This document shows positions 9,143 through 17,361 of a stretch of DNA of 64,000 bases, one piece after another. The first letter of the stretch is position 1; each line of letters begins with the position of its first letter. The translations under genes and the position numbers were made by a program. The stretch is taken from assembly GCA_017860615.1 (NCBI GenBank), contig JAGDMU010000003.1, positions 51,143 to 115,142 of the forward strand. The letters run 5' to 3'. The notes under the pieces were generated by a model. The model did no database searches. It was not told the origin of the DNA and saw nothing but the letters and a program-made list of their open reading frames with translations. This stretch comes from Pseudomonadota bacterium (GTDB taxonomy: Bacteria; Campylobacterota; Campylobacteria; Campylobacterales; Sulfurospirillaceae).

Positions 9143-9852
9143 ACTCCGTCTCTTTGTGGGAAAAAATTAAAGAAGATTTTTCCCAACCGATTCTGCATGA
9201 CCCAGCAATTAACTCTAAAATAGAGCTTTTTTTTAATTATCCAGGCGTTTGGGCTTTAGCAAATTATCGCATCGCACATGCCTTACATCTCAAGGGTTTT
9301 AAAACCCTTGCCCGCGCTATTATGGGCATTTCTCAGATTATTACTAATACCGATATTCATCCTGCATGTACTATTGGGCGCCGTGTCTTTTTAGACCATG
9401 CTTTTGGGGTGGTCATTGGGGAGACTGCGATTGTGGGTGACGATGTTTTAATCTATCAAGGTGTCACTTTAGGTGGAGTGAGTTTAGAACGTGGTGTTAA
9501 ACGCCATCCTACGATTGGAAATCATACGGTTATTGGCTCTGGGGCTAAAATCTTGGGTGATATTATCATAGGCGAGAATTGCCGTATAGGTTCTAATTCT
9601 GTTGTAGTAAAGAGTATTCCTGATGACTCTACTGCTGTCGGAATTCCAGCACGTATCATTGAAAAAGGGCGTGACAAAAGTCCTATGGCACACAATAAAA
9701 TCCCAGATATTAACAAAGAACTTTTTATCTATATGTTTAAACGTATTAAGATTTTGGAAGAAGCTGTGTTAACAACGAACAAAGATCTTAAAATTAAAGA
9801 TGATGAACTCGAAGCCATTTACAAATGTTATTTGGAATCGGTCAAAGAATAA
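9139..9852 (+). CDS. cysE: Serine O-acetyltransferase
   Basis: Acetylates serine with acetyl-CoA to make the precursor that cysteine synthase sulfhydrylates. The N-terminal helical part is followed by left-handed beta-helix hexapeptides (IHPACTIGRRVFLDHAFGVVIGETAIVGDDVLIYQGVTLGGV) holding the catalytic His-Asp environment, then a charged C-terminal extension (LKIKDDELEAIYKCYLES) beyond the usual regulatory tail. At 237 residues it is within family range. It is translationally coupled to speA by a 4-base overlap. Confidence 0.94.
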   Translation: MNSVSLWEKIKEDFSQPILHDPAINSKIELFFNYPGVWALANYRIAHALHLKGFKTLARAIMGISQIITNTDIHPACTIGRRVFLDHAFGVVIGETAIVGDDVLIYQGVTLGGVSLERGVKRHPTIGNHTVIGSGAKILGDIIIGENCRIGSNSVVVKSIPDDSTAVGIPARIIEKGRDKSPMAHNKIPDINKELFIYMFKRIKILEEAVLTTNKDLKIKDDELEAIYKCYLESVKE

Positions 9853-9885
9853 ATTTTTTTTGGCAAGAAATGATTAATATTTCGC

Positions 9886-9891
9886 TATAAT
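9886..9891 (+). promoter_or_regulatory. -10 element upstream of aspC
   Basis: TATAAT (9886-9891) lies 30 bases before the ATG, downstream of an AT-rich stretch with no clear -35, as is common in this phylum. It is followed by an AGGGGAA ribosome-binding site, so aspC probably has its own promoter. Confidence 0.5.
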
Positions 9892-9921
9892 CTGCACGAT
9901 ATTTTTATAGGGGAATGTTTC

Positions 9922-11091
9922 ATGCTATCAAAAAGAATCCAAGTGTTATCACCCTCTTTGACTTTAGCAATCACTGCTTTAGCAAGAGATCTTAAAGCAC
10001 AGGGAAGAGATATCCTTAGCTTTTCAGCTGGTGAACCAGATTTTGACACTCCACAACGTGTCAAAGATGCCGCGATTGAGGCTATTCAAAATGGTTGCTC
10101 AAAATATACTGCTGTTGCAGGTATGCCTGAAGTGCTAAAAGCAGTTGCTGGCAAACTTAAGCGTGAAAATAACCTCGACTACAAACCTTCTCAAATTGTA
10201 GTCAATGTTGGTGCAAAACACTCGTTGTTTAACATTTTTCAAGCCATTCTTAATGAGGGCGATGAAGTGATTATTCCTTCTCCTTATTGGGTTACGTATC
10301 CTGAAATTGTTAAATATTCTGGTGGTACACCTGTTTATATTGAGACAGACGAAAGAACTGGTTTTAAAATTACTCCAGCACAGCTTAAGTCTGCTATTAC
10401 ACCTAAAACAAGAGTGCTTCTTTTTAATACTCCTTCAAATCCAACAGGAGCTGTTTATTCTAAAGCAGAGCTTGAAGGTTTGGCTGAAGTACTTAAAGGT
10501 ACAGATGTTTTAGTTGTTTCAGATGAGATGTATGAGAAGATTTTATTTGATAATCTAAAATTTACCTCTGTGGCTTCTATTAGCGAAGATATGTTTAATC
10601 GCACCATTACTGTTAATGGTTTAAGCAAATCGGTTGCTATGCCTGGTTGGCGTTTTGGCTATCTTGCCTGCCCTATTAAAGAGATTGTTGATGCGATTGT
10701 TGATCTTCAAGGTCAGAGTACTTCAAATATAAACTCCATTACTCAACATGCAGCTATTCCCGCACTTAATGGTCTTGTAGATGATGATATTGAAAAGATG
10801 CGTGTTGCATTTGAACAGCGTCGAAATATGGCATATGAATTACTTAACACAATTAAAGGTCTTTCAGTCATAAAACCTGAAGGTGCTTTTTATCTGTACG
10901 TGAACACAAAAGCTGTAGAAACTGATTCAATGAAGTTTTGCTCAAAACTCTTAGAAGAAACAGGTGTCGCGGTAGTTCCAGGGCTTGGTTTTGGAAGCGA
11001 TGGTTACTTCAGACTCTCTTTTGCAACCGATGATGCAACGATTAAAGAAGGAATTGAACGTATTCGTACGTTTGTTGAAAACTACAAATAG
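9922..11091 (+). CDS. aspC: Aspartate aminotransferase (class I, I-gamma type)
   Basis: PLP enzyme interconverting aspartate/2-oxoglutarate and oxaloacetate/glutamate. The 389-residue protein has the N-terminal SAGEPDFDTP, NTPSNPTGAVYS, the PLP-lysine motif NGLSKSVAMPGWRFGY and a conserved C-terminal RLSFA. AGGGGAA precedes ATG 9922. It follows cysE after 69 bases with its own -10 element and is closed by a GC-rich hairpin, so it may be transcribed both alone and with the upstream string. C. jejuni annotation calls the equivalent gene aspB. Confidence 0.93.
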   Translation: MLSKRIQVLSPSLTLAITALARDLKAQGRDILSFSAGEPDFDTPQRVKDAAIEAIQNGCSKYTAVAGMPEVLKAVAGKLKRENNLDYKPSQIVVNVGAKHSLFNIFQAILNEGDEVIIPSPYWVTYPEIVKYSGGTPVYIETDERTGFKITPAQLKSAITPKTRVLLFNTPSNPTGAVYSKAELEGLAEVLKGTDVLVVSDEMYEKILFDNLKFTSVASISEDMFNRTITVNGLSKSVAMPGWRFGYLACPIKEIVDAIVDLQGQSTSNINSITQHAAIPALNGLVDDDIEKMRVAFEQRRNMAYELLNTIKGLSVIKPEGAFYLYVNTKAVETDSMKFCSKLLEETGVAVVPGLGFGSDGYFRLSFATDDATIKEGIERIRTFVENYK

Positions 11092-11099
11092 CTTTTACC

Positions 11100-11121
11100 G
11101 GGGCATTTTTTAAAATGCCCT
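11100..11121 (+). terminator. Hairpin after aspC
   Basis: GGGCATTTT and AAAATGCCC form a perfect 9-bp stem with a 2-base loop, beginning 10 bases after the aspC stop. The following bases (tctcctcttct) are pyrimidine-rich but not a true T-run, so termination may be partial. Confidence 0.6.
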
Positions 11122-11162
11122 CTCCTCTTCTAAAAAATTCCACAAAAGTCATACAGTTTTGG

Positions 11163-11168
11163 TACAAT
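11163..11168 (+). promoter_or_regulatory. -10 element upstream of the GltD-like gene
   Basis: TACAAT (11163-11168), 41 bases before the ATG, lies between the aspC terminator and an AAGGC ribosome-binding site. No recognisable -35 is present. It would give the GltD-like gene an independent transcript. Confidence 0.4.
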
Positions 11169-11209
11169 TCTGACATTATTTTTACATACATTAATAAAGG
11201 CTTAAAGAC

Positions 11210-12406
11210 ATGAATAAATATGTCATCACACTTGCTAAAACGTGCTTAGGCTGTAAAAAGCCATCTTGTGTTAAAGGATGTCCTGTCGGCACTCCCATTC
11301 CTGAGATGATTCGCCTATTTTTAGCAGGTGATATTAAAAAAGCAGGAAAAATGCTTTTTGAAAATAACCCACTTTCTGTGATCTGTTCTATGGTATGTCC
11401 TCATGAAAAACATTGTGAAGGTCACTGTATTCTCAATAAAAAAGGAACAGCTGTTAGTGTAGGAAGTATTGAAAATTATATTTCCGATCTCTATATGAAC
11501 GACCTTCAGTTTGAAAAGCCTACGAAAAATGGCAAAAAAGTGGCTATTATTGGCAGTGGACCTGCTGGCATTTCTCTAGCAGTTATTTTAGGTGCTAAGG
11601 GCTATGACATTACTATGTACGATGCACACGATAAAATAGGTGGTGTGCTACGTTATGGTATTCCTGATTTTAGATTGAACAAGGACATCTTAGACACGAT
11701 TGAGGCAAAATTGCGCCAATTAGATGTCACGATTCGTCCCAATATTACTATTGGTAAAAATATTACTGTTGGTGATCTTTTCCGCGATGATTTCAAAGCG
11801 GTATTTATTGGTACAGGTGTTTGGGCTCCTAAAAAATTGGGTATCAAAGGTGAAAGTTTAGGTCATGTTCATTTTGCTATCGATTATCTCAAAAACCCTT
11901 CTGTCTACCAATTAGGACATAGAGTTGTTGTCTTAGGTGCTGGTAATGTTGCCATGGATGTTGCACGAACGGCTGTTAGACATGGTGCACGTGAAGTGAT
12001 TATTATGTACCGTAAAGGTATGGAAGATATTCCAGCATCGCATCATGAGGTTGAATGTGCCAAAATTGATGGTGTTAAATTTGATCTTTACAAACAACCT
12101 ATGGAAATTACTGAAAAAGGTGTTATTTACAGCAGTACCGATAACAGTGGTGAAGAAGGGTTACTGGAAGCGGATTCACTTTTGATTGCGATTAGTCAAA
12201 GTCCTAAAGATAATATTATTCAAACAGCAAAAGCGATTGAAGTGGATGGTAAAGGATTGGTGGTTACAGATGAGAGTGGACGTACAACAATGGAAGGTGT
12301 TTTTGCTTCTGGTGATGTTGTAACGGGAGCTAGAACCGTTGTAGAAGCGGTAGCGTTTTCAAAACGTGTCGCGGTAGCAATCGAAGAGTATATCGATTCA
12401 ATTTAA
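11210..12406 (+). CDS. GltD-like Fe-S/FAD NAD(P) oxidoreductase, stand-alone
   Basis: Homologue of the glutamate synthase small subunit and of NfnL/SudA-type flavoproteins, which pass electrons between NAD(P)H, FAD and Fe-S partners. The N-terminus has two cysteine clusters (CLGCKKPSCVKGCPVGTPIPE and CSMVCPHEKHCEGHC) expected to bind two 4Fe-4S clusters. A first dinucleotide fold follows (IIGSGPAGISLA, near residue 111), then a second (VVLGAGNVAMDVA, near 242) and a terminal FAD motif GVFASGDVVTGA. At 398 residues it lacks the longer N-terminus of enteric GltD. No gltB large subunit lies beside it, so its electron partner and true reaction are unknown. Confidence 0.8.
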   Translation: MNKYVITLAKTCLGCKKPSCVKGCPVGTPIPEMIRLFLAGDIKKAGKMLFENNPLSVICSMVCPHEKHCEGHCILNKKGTAVSVGSIENYISDLYMNDLQFEKPTKNGKKVAIIGSGPAGISLAVILGAKGYDITMYDAHDKIGGVLRYGIPDFRLNKDILDTIEAKLRQLDVTIRPNITIGKNITVGDLFRDDFKAVFIGTGVWAPKKLGIKGESLGHVHFAIDYLKNPSVYQLGHRVVVLGAGNVAMDVARTAVRHGAREVIIMYRKGMEDIPASHHEVECAKIDGVKFDLYKQPMEITEKGVIYSSTDNSGEEGLLEADSLLIAISQSPKDNIIQTAKAIEVDGKGLVVTDESGRTTMEGVFASGDVVTGARTVVEAVAFSKRVAVAIEEYIDSI

Positions 12407-12415
12407 AGAGAAAAT

Positions 12416-12448
12416 GAGTTTTACATGTATGTTTTACATGTAAAACTC
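12416..12448. terminator. Convergent-gene hairpin carrying the TTTACATGTAAA palindrome
   Basis: A perfect 14-bp inverted repeat (GAGTTTTACATGTA / TACATGTAAAACTC) with loop TGTTT lies between the convergent GltD-like gene and the small minus-strand gene. It can act as a terminator in both directions, although neither side has a long T-run. The right arm contains an intact TTTACATGTAAA (12433-12444). Confidence 0.6.
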
Positions 12449-12455
12449 TCAATGA

Positions 12456-12701
12456 TTATTTTGACTCTGTACCAAAACGTGCTTTTGCATCTTGAAGTGC
12501 GCTAATAAGCTCATCAAGATTTTCATAAGGAATGTGCGCTTTCCAATCAGGTTCTTCTCCATTTTTTTTCAAAGCAATTCCAATACTCACAACAGCAAAT
12601 GACCCACTTCCATAAGGTTCTTCTAAGTGAGAAACAGAAATCATTCCATTTTTTGTTCCAGCTAATGGAAATTTAGTAAGTATAGTGTTTTTTCCGCCCA
12701 T
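12456..12701 (-). CDS. Conserved hypothetical protein, 81 aa
   Basis: I do not recognise a named family. The 81-residue soluble protein has no signal peptide or membrane segment and one acidic C-terminal helix (YENLDELISALQDAKARF). The middle (SVSHLEEPYGSGSFAVVSIGIALKKNG) looks like beta strands. It begins 12 bases after lpxD with an AAAGGA ribosome-binding site, so it is probably the last gene of the ilvB-ilvH-lpxD transcript. It is likely real given its position, coding strand and terminator, but no function can be given. Confidence 0.7.
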   Translation of the reverse strand: MGGKNTILTKFPLAGTKNGMISVSHLEEPYGSGSFAVVSIGIALKKNGEEPDWKAHIPYENLDELISALQDAKARFGTESK

Positions 12702-12713
12702 GACGTAATCCTT

Positions 12714-13664
12714 TTAATTCTTTTTAAAAAATTTAGCTATTTTCGCTTGTGTTTTAAGCCACTCACTTTGTAACGTAAGTGGAAAACCACCGTAAATTTT
12801 ACCACCCTCGATTGATTTTGAAACACCACCACGTGCAGCAATGGTTGCAAAATCACCAATTTCCAAATGTCCTGCCGTTGCACTTTGTCCGCCCATAACA
12901 ACATTTCGACCCAATTTTGTTGAACCAGAAATACCTGTTTGTGCAACCAAAATACTAAACTCACCAATCTCGCAGTTATGGCCAATCTGAACAAGATTGT
13001 CAATTTTTGTCCCTTTTTTGATGATGGTTGATCCAAAAACAGCTCTATCAATCGTGCTGTTAGAACCCACTTCAACATCTTCTTCAAGAACGACATTGCC
13101 ACTATGATGAATTTTAATATGTTCACCCATCTTCGTATGAGCATAGCCAAAACCATCACTGCCTATAATAGCCCCTGCTTGAATGATACAATTATCTTTA
13201 ATGATTGAATCATCGTAAATAACAACATTAGGAAAAATTTTGACATTCTTACCAATACAAACATTCGCACCAATGGTGACATTAGGCATAATATCAGTAC
13301 CCTCTTCAATGACGGTGTTACTACCAATAACCACATGGAGCGCAATGTGACTTTTTGCTGAAATTTTTGCTGGGATGGATGTATCAAACGCTTTTTTAGC
13401 AAAATAGGCACTGGCATATGCCATGCTTAAATGTGGATTGTCGCTAAAAAGTGCTTGAGAAGTTTTTGGAAGATGCTCTTTGTAAGCAGGGGAAAGAATA
13501 ACCACACCCGCTTTTGTATTTTCCAAGTCAGTTAAAAATTTAGGATTTTCAAAAAAAGTAATGTGAGAGGACGTTGCCTCCTTCAGTGTTGCAAAGGAGA
13601 TAACGTCTATATCAGAACCAGAAAATTCAAGCGAAATCGCTTGCGCTAGAAGGCTAAGTTTCAT
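12714..13664 (-). CDS. lpxD: UDP-3-O-acylglucosamine N-acyltransferase
   Basis: Adds the N-linked hydroxyacyl chain in lipid A synthesis. The 316-residue protein has an N-terminal uridine-binding domain followed by a long left-handed beta-helix of hexapeptides (IGSNTVIEEGTDIMPNVTIGANVCIGKNVKIFPNVVI). The active-site stretch is GSDGFGYAHTKMGEHIKIHHSGNVVLEEDVEVG. Its ATG shares a base with the ilvH stop (TAATG), so it is translated from the ilv transcript, an arrangement I recall from C. jejuni. Confidence 0.94.
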   Translation of the reverse strand: MKLSLLAQAISLEFSGSDIDVISFATLKEATSSHITFFENPKFLTDLENTKAGVVILSPAYKEHLPKTSQALFSDNPHLSMAYASAYFAKKAFDTSIPAKISAKSHIALHVVIGSNTVIEEGTDIMPNVTIGANVCIGKNVKIFPNVVIYDDSIIKDNCIIQAGAIIGSDGFGYAHTKMGEHIKIHHSGNVVLEEDVEVGSNSTIDRAVFGSTIIKKGTKIDNLVQIGHNCEIGEFSILVAQTGISGSTKLGRNVVMGGQSATAGHLEIGDFATIAARGGVSKSIEGGKIYGGFPLTLQSEWLKTQAKIAKFFKKN

Positions 13665-14134
13665 TAGATGTCCATTGCGACAGAGCCGCTTCTGACGATG
13701 TCTGTAGGGTTGTATTTTTTAACTGCTTTTAAAAAATTGTCGATACGATCGTAATCATCGGCAACCATAACAACGATAAAATCCTCACCACTACTTGCAA
13801 TCGTTCCATTATACGCTTTAAGCATAGCATCAAGACCGTTAAAATCTTCGCTGAGGGGGATTTTAACGAGCGCCATCTCTTTTTCAACAAACTGACCTGA
13901 TTCAATAACTTTATACGTTGGTATCAGCTTATGCAACTGTTTAACAATTTGCTCTAAAACTGGCGTACTGCCTGAGGTGACAATCGTCAATCGTGATAGA
14001 TTTGTTTTCGGTATAGGAGCCACGGTAAGAGAGTCAATGTTGTAACCACGTCCTGCAAAAAGACCTGATATACGCGATAAAACACCATCTTCATTTAAAA
14101 CGATAACAGATAAAACTCTTCTGATATGTTCCAT
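13664..14134 (-). CDS. ilvH: Acetolactate synthase small (regulatory) subunit
   Basis: Regulatory ACT-domain subunit that activates acetohydroxyacid synthase and makes it sensitive to valine. The 156-residue protein opens with the typical RRVLSVIVLNEDGVLSRISGLFAGRGYNIDSLTVAP, then the linker and C-terminal domain (LVKIPLSEDF...). The start lies 3 bases after ilvB and the stop overlaps lpxD by one base, so the three genes are one operon. The name ilvN is equally used. Confidence 0.95.
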   Translation of the reverse strand: MEHIRRVLSVIVLNEDGVLSRISGLFAGRGYNIDSLTVAPIPKTNLSRLTIVTSGSTPVLEQIVKQLHKLIPTYKVIESGQFVEKEMALVKIPLSEDFNGLDAMLKAYNGTIASSGEDFIVVMVADDYDRIDNFLKAVKKYNPTDIVRSGSVAMDI

Positions 14135-14137
14135 CCC

Positions 14138-15829
14138 TTACTCCTTATACTCAAGCATCATATTGTAAAGCGTCCCACCTGCTGGAACCATTGGTAAAAC
14201 GTTCTCAAAACGATCCACTTGAACATCGATCATACAGACCGTATTACTTTCAACTGCCTCTTTGAGGGCTTTATCAAACTCTTCTTTGGTTTTAACTCTA
14301 AAGCCTCGTCCTCCAAAACTTTCAACCAATTTGACAAAGTCAGGTTGAACGGAAAGGTCAGTTGAAGAGTAGCGTTTATTGTAAAAGAATGTTTGCCATT
14401 GGCGAACCATTCCTAAAAATTGGTTATTTAAGATAATGTTAACCACCGCAACTTTATTTTCAACAGCTGTCATTAACTCTTGAATGTTCATCAAGATTGA
14501 ACCATCACCGGTAAAGTTAATAACCGTTTTTTCTGGAACCGCAACTTTAGCACCAATGGCTGCGGGAAGACCATATCCCATTGTTCCAAGTCCGCCACTG
14601 CTTAACCATTGACGAGGGTATGAAAAGGGGTAAAACTGAGCTGCCCACATTTGATGTTGACCAACGTCAGTACAAATAATCGCTTTATCCCCAAGGGTTT
14701 GCCCTACGCGCTCAATTGCCCACTGTGGTTTGAGAATATCATTTGAGTCTTCGTATTTGAGAGGATGAATCTCATTGTAGCGTTTCAAAAGATCACGCCA
14801 AGGTTTGTATTTACTCTCTTCAATATGCTCTTTAGCCAGTGGAATCATCGCTTCGACAACATTTTTAAGATCACCAACAATGGGGTAATCAATCGGTACA
14901 ATTTTACCAATGCTACTTGGGTCGATATCGACATGAATAATTTTGGCATGTTTCGCAAATTCACTGAGTTTGCCTGTAACACGGTCATCAAAACGCGGTC
15001 CAAATGCGATCATAAGATCAGCTTCGCTCATTGCCATATTGGCACTGTAACAGCCGTGCATTCCTAGCATTCCAAGAAGCAATGGGTTCTCATCGCCCAT
15101 AACTCCACGCGCCATTAACGTTTCAACAGCAGGAATACCACAGATCTTAGCAAACTCTCTTACTTCTGCGCTCGCATTAGAATTAATTGCACCACCACCG
15201 ATGTAAAGAACAGGGCGTTTAGAAGCTTGGATCGCTTCTATAGCCTTTTTGATCTGGCGTGGGTTGCCTTTATAGGTTGGCTTATAGGTTTGCATTTTAA
15301 TTTCGCTAGGATATGCAAAATGACCAATCTGTGCTGTGACATCTTTAGGAATGTCTACATGAACAGGACCAGGTCTGCCGCTTCGTGCAATGTAAAATGC
15401 TTCTTTTAGAATACGTGGCAAGTCTTTAACATCTTTAACCAAATAATTATGTTTGACACATGGACGACTAATGCCTACCGCATCGATCTCTTGAAATGCA
15501 TCTGTGCCTATCATACTAATAGGAACTTGCCCACTAATAACAACCATCGGAATAGAATCCATATAAGCAGTGGCAAGGCCTGTCACAGCATTGGTGAAGC
15601 CAGGACCACTGGTTACAAATGCAACACCAACTTCTCCACTTGCTCTTGCATAGCCATCGGCTGCATGTAAGGCTGCTTGCTCATGCCTTGTAAGAATGTG
15701 TTTAAAATAATTTTGTTTATAAACTTCATCATAAACATTCATTATAGCACCACCAGGATAGCCAAAGACGACGCTGACATTCTCCTTACGTAGTGCTTCT
15801 ATGACCATTTGGGAACCGCTTAACTCCAT
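14138..15829 (-). CDS. ilvB: Acetolactate synthase large (catalytic) subunit
   Basis: ThDP- and FAD-dependent enzyme making acetolactate or acetohydroxybutyrate for valine, leucine and isoleucine synthesis. The ORF track extends to 15877, but the family N-terminus [27 protein letters not shown] and an AAAGGAGAGG ribosome-binding site fix the start at ATG 15829, giving 563 residues. Motifs are the catalytic Glu region [18 protein letters not shown], the FAD-domain region [13 protein letters not shown] and the ThDP motif [31 protein letters not shown]. jejuni calls it ilvI. It is preceded by a structured leader that may control it. Confidence 0.95.
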   Translation of the reverse strand: MELSGSQMVIEALRKENVSVVFGYPGGAIMNVYDEVYKQNYFKHILTRHEQAALHAADGYARASGEVGVAFVTSGPGFTNAVTGLATAYMDSIPMVVISGQVPISMIGTDAFQEIDAVGISRPCVKHNYLVKDVKDLPRILKEAFYIARSGRPGPVHVDIPKDVTAQIGHFAYPSEIKMQTYKPTYKGNPRQIKKAIEAIQASKRPVLYIGGGAINSNASAEVREFAKICGIPAVETLMARGVMGDENPLLLGMLGMHGCYSANMAMSEADLMIAFGPRFDDRVTGKLSEFAKHAKIIHVDIDPSSIGKIVPIDYPIVGDLKNVVEAMIPLAKEHIEESKYKPWRDLLKRYNEIHPLKYEDSNDILKPQWAIERVGQTLGDKAIICTDVGQHQMWAAQFYPFSYPRQWLSSGGLGTMGYGLPAAIGAKVAVPEKTVINFTGDGSILMNIQELMTAVENKVAVVNIILNNQFLGMVRQWQTFFYNKRYSSTDLSVQPDFVKLVESFGGRGFRVKTKEEFDKALKEAVESNTVCMIDVQVDRFENVLPMVPAGGTLYNMMLEYKE

Positions 15830-15839
15830 GACCTCTCCT

Positions 15840-15935
15840 TTCATATTTTTATATGGTATTTGGGCAGAGCCCAACACCTGCGTTGTGCACTGGGCGCTAA
15901 AACTTGCCTCTCACGAGGCAGAATTTATTTTACAA
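15840..15935 (-). promoter_or_regulatory. Structured leader of the ilvB operon
   Basis: The roughly 140-base untranslated leader contains, in transcript order, TGCCTC-GTGA-GAGGCA, then GCCCA...TGGGC, overlapping TTGGGC-TCT-GCCCAA, and CATAT-AAAA-ATATG next to the ribosome-binding site. The TGGGC segment can pair with either neighbour, so two folds exclude each other, as in attenuators or riboswitches. I recognise no known riboswitch class and no leader peptide rich in branched-chain codons. Confidence 0.45.
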
Positions 15936-15978
15936 AGTATGCATTATTTCAACATAAGCTCTGTAAAAAAAGTGGGTT

Positions 15979-15984
15979 ATTATA
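15979..15984 (-). promoter_or_regulatory. -10 element of the ilvB operon
   Basis: On the minus strand the sequence TTTGCTATAATAACC holds a perfect TATAAT at 15984-15979. Transcription would begin near 15972 and include the whole structured leader. No clear -35 is seen. Confidence 0.55.
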
Positions 15985-16024
15985 GCAAATAAAGATTAAA
16001 GAAGGCTCCTTTTTAGGGGATTTT

Positions 16025-16930
16025 TTATGATTTTTCCAAATTGTAACACTGCTCTAATACAACACCTTCTCTAAGTCCATCATCAATCACAATACATGTT
16101 TCAAAACCAAGTTTACGCATAATCGCTTTTACGATTAAGATACCCACAATAACTAATTCTCTGCGATTTGTTCCAGTATAGCGTTCTGCTTCATACTCAT
16201 TCATAGTAGTTAAACGTTCGTAAGCTACTTCAAAATCGCTTCTATGCAGAACTTTTCCATTGACCACATTGGCGTCATAATGATCATAATCTAGTCCTTC
16301 TAAAAAAGCAGCAACAGTTGTAGGTGTTCCAGCAGTTGTTACTAATTGTAAAAAATTGGAAGGAATAATGTTTGATTTTCCAATAAAAGTATCAATAGAA
16401 TCTACAATGCGTGTTATATGGTGTTCAAGATTGCTTTGATAACGTTCTGCTACATTAATAATTCCAAAAGGGAAACTTTGCGATTGTTTGTCTCCATCTT
16501 TGCAAAAGGTAAATTCTGTTGAACCTCCACCGAGGTCAAATAATGCATAGGTTTGATGCTTAAAGCCCTCACGTTTTAAGGCATTTTCAACAGCAAGTGA
16601 CGTAAGAAACGCTTCTTGTTTTCCTGTAATAATTTTAAAAGTAAGACCAAAAGTTGTTTCAATCTCTTTAAGAATCTCCTCTGCATTGGAAGCCACACGC
16701 ATTGCCTCGGTTGTGACACAAAAACAGCGTTTATTTTTAAAGTCAAAAAGCTTTGATGCTTCTTCTAATGCATTCAAAATATTTTGTTTGGACTGTTCAC
16801 TTATAACACCTGTTATATGCAAATCTTTTGCGGTTCTTACAATGCGTTCAAAAGCTTGAATACGCGTTCTACTTTGACACTCTATTTCAACAATACGTAA
16901 GGTGTTTGAGCCTAAATCACAGCCAATCAT
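16025..16930 (-). CDS. Ppx/GppA-family phosphatase
   Basis: A member of the exopolyphosphatase/guanosine pentaphosphatase family of the actin-like ATPase fold. The 301-residue protein covers only the two-domain catalytic core, with phosphate-1 CDLGSNTLRIVEIE at the N-terminus, the catalytic-Glu neighbourhood TGKQEAFLTSLAV near residue 120, and phosphate-2 ALFDLGGGSTEFTF near 140. The C-terminal HD-like domain of longer Ppx proteins is absent. Whether it uses polyphosphate, pppGpp or both cannot be told. It starts 7 bases after the small membrane gene upstream. Confidence 0.85.
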   Translation of the reverse strand: MIGCDLGSNTLRIVEIECQSRTRIQAFERIVRTAKDLHITGVISEQSKQNILNALEEASKLFDFKNKRCFCVTTEAMRVASNAEEILKEIETTFGLTFKIITGKQEAFLTSLAVENALKREGFKHQTYALFDLGGGSTEFTFCKDGDKQSQSFPFGIINVAERYQSNLEHHITRIVDSIDTFIGKSNIIPSNFLQLVTTAGTPTTVAAFLEGLDYDHYDANVVNGKVLHRSDFEVAYERLTTMNEYEAERYTGTNRRELVIVGILIVKAIMRKLGFETCIVIDDGLREGVVLEQCYNLEKS

Positions 16931-16937
16931 CGTAATG

Positions 16938-17159
16938 CTATTTTCTTCTAAAAAGTTTCATAAACGTATTGGCAATAGCACGAATAATTCCAAGAAGAAG
17001 GTAGACAATTGCAGTGTAAAGAAGCGGATGATACGGCATCTTATGAGTGCTTAAATGAGTTAAATGCTCAATAGGATGTGTTAGCCATTGGTTCATGTGC
17101 ATTCCTAATGCTAGGAACAAAAAAATGACGATAAAAATAAAAACTTCTCGTTTTAACAT
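16938..17159 (-). CDS. Small membrane protein, 73 aa
   Basis: Unrecognised small inner-membrane protein. TM1 covers about residues 5-22 (VFIFIVIFLFLALGM) and TM2 about 48-66 (LYTAIVYLLLGIIRAIANTF), separated by a histidine-rich loop (HPIEHLTHLSTHKMPYHP) and followed by a positively charged tail (KLFRRK). The charge pattern suggests both ends are cytoplasmic. It is coupled to the Ppx/GppA gene downstream, with 7 bases between them. Confidence 0.7.
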   Translation of the reverse strand: MLKREVFIFIVIFLFLALGMHMNQWLTHPIEHLTHLSTHKMPYHPLLYTAIVYLLLGIIRAIANTFMKLFRRK

Positions 17160-17280
17160 AATCCCTGCTTGATTTAAAGTGAATAGATGATTTTAGGAAA
17201 AAGAAACTTAATAATAGGTTTGGATAACATTACATTATGAGGACAATTTCAGAAGATTATAAACAACTAAAATAATCAAG

Positions 17281-17286
17281 TATAAT
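17281..17286 (+). promoter_or_regulatory. -10 element of the SQR-like/cytochrome operon
   Basis: TATAAT (17281-17286), in an AT-rich context about 75 bases before ATG 17362, is the best promoter candidate for the three-gene redox unit. There is no convincing -35. Confidence 0.45.
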
Positions 17287-17361
17287 ATTTTTAACCAAGG
17301 AAAGCCTCAGATTGTTGGAAGTAGAATGGGGAGAACATACAACAAAAAGGATGGGAAAACA

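Noticed and set aside
15830-15877. Extended ilvB start at 15877 ([16 protein letters not shown])
   Set aside because: The segment lies in the structured leader and contains the ribosome-binding site of the true ATG 15829.
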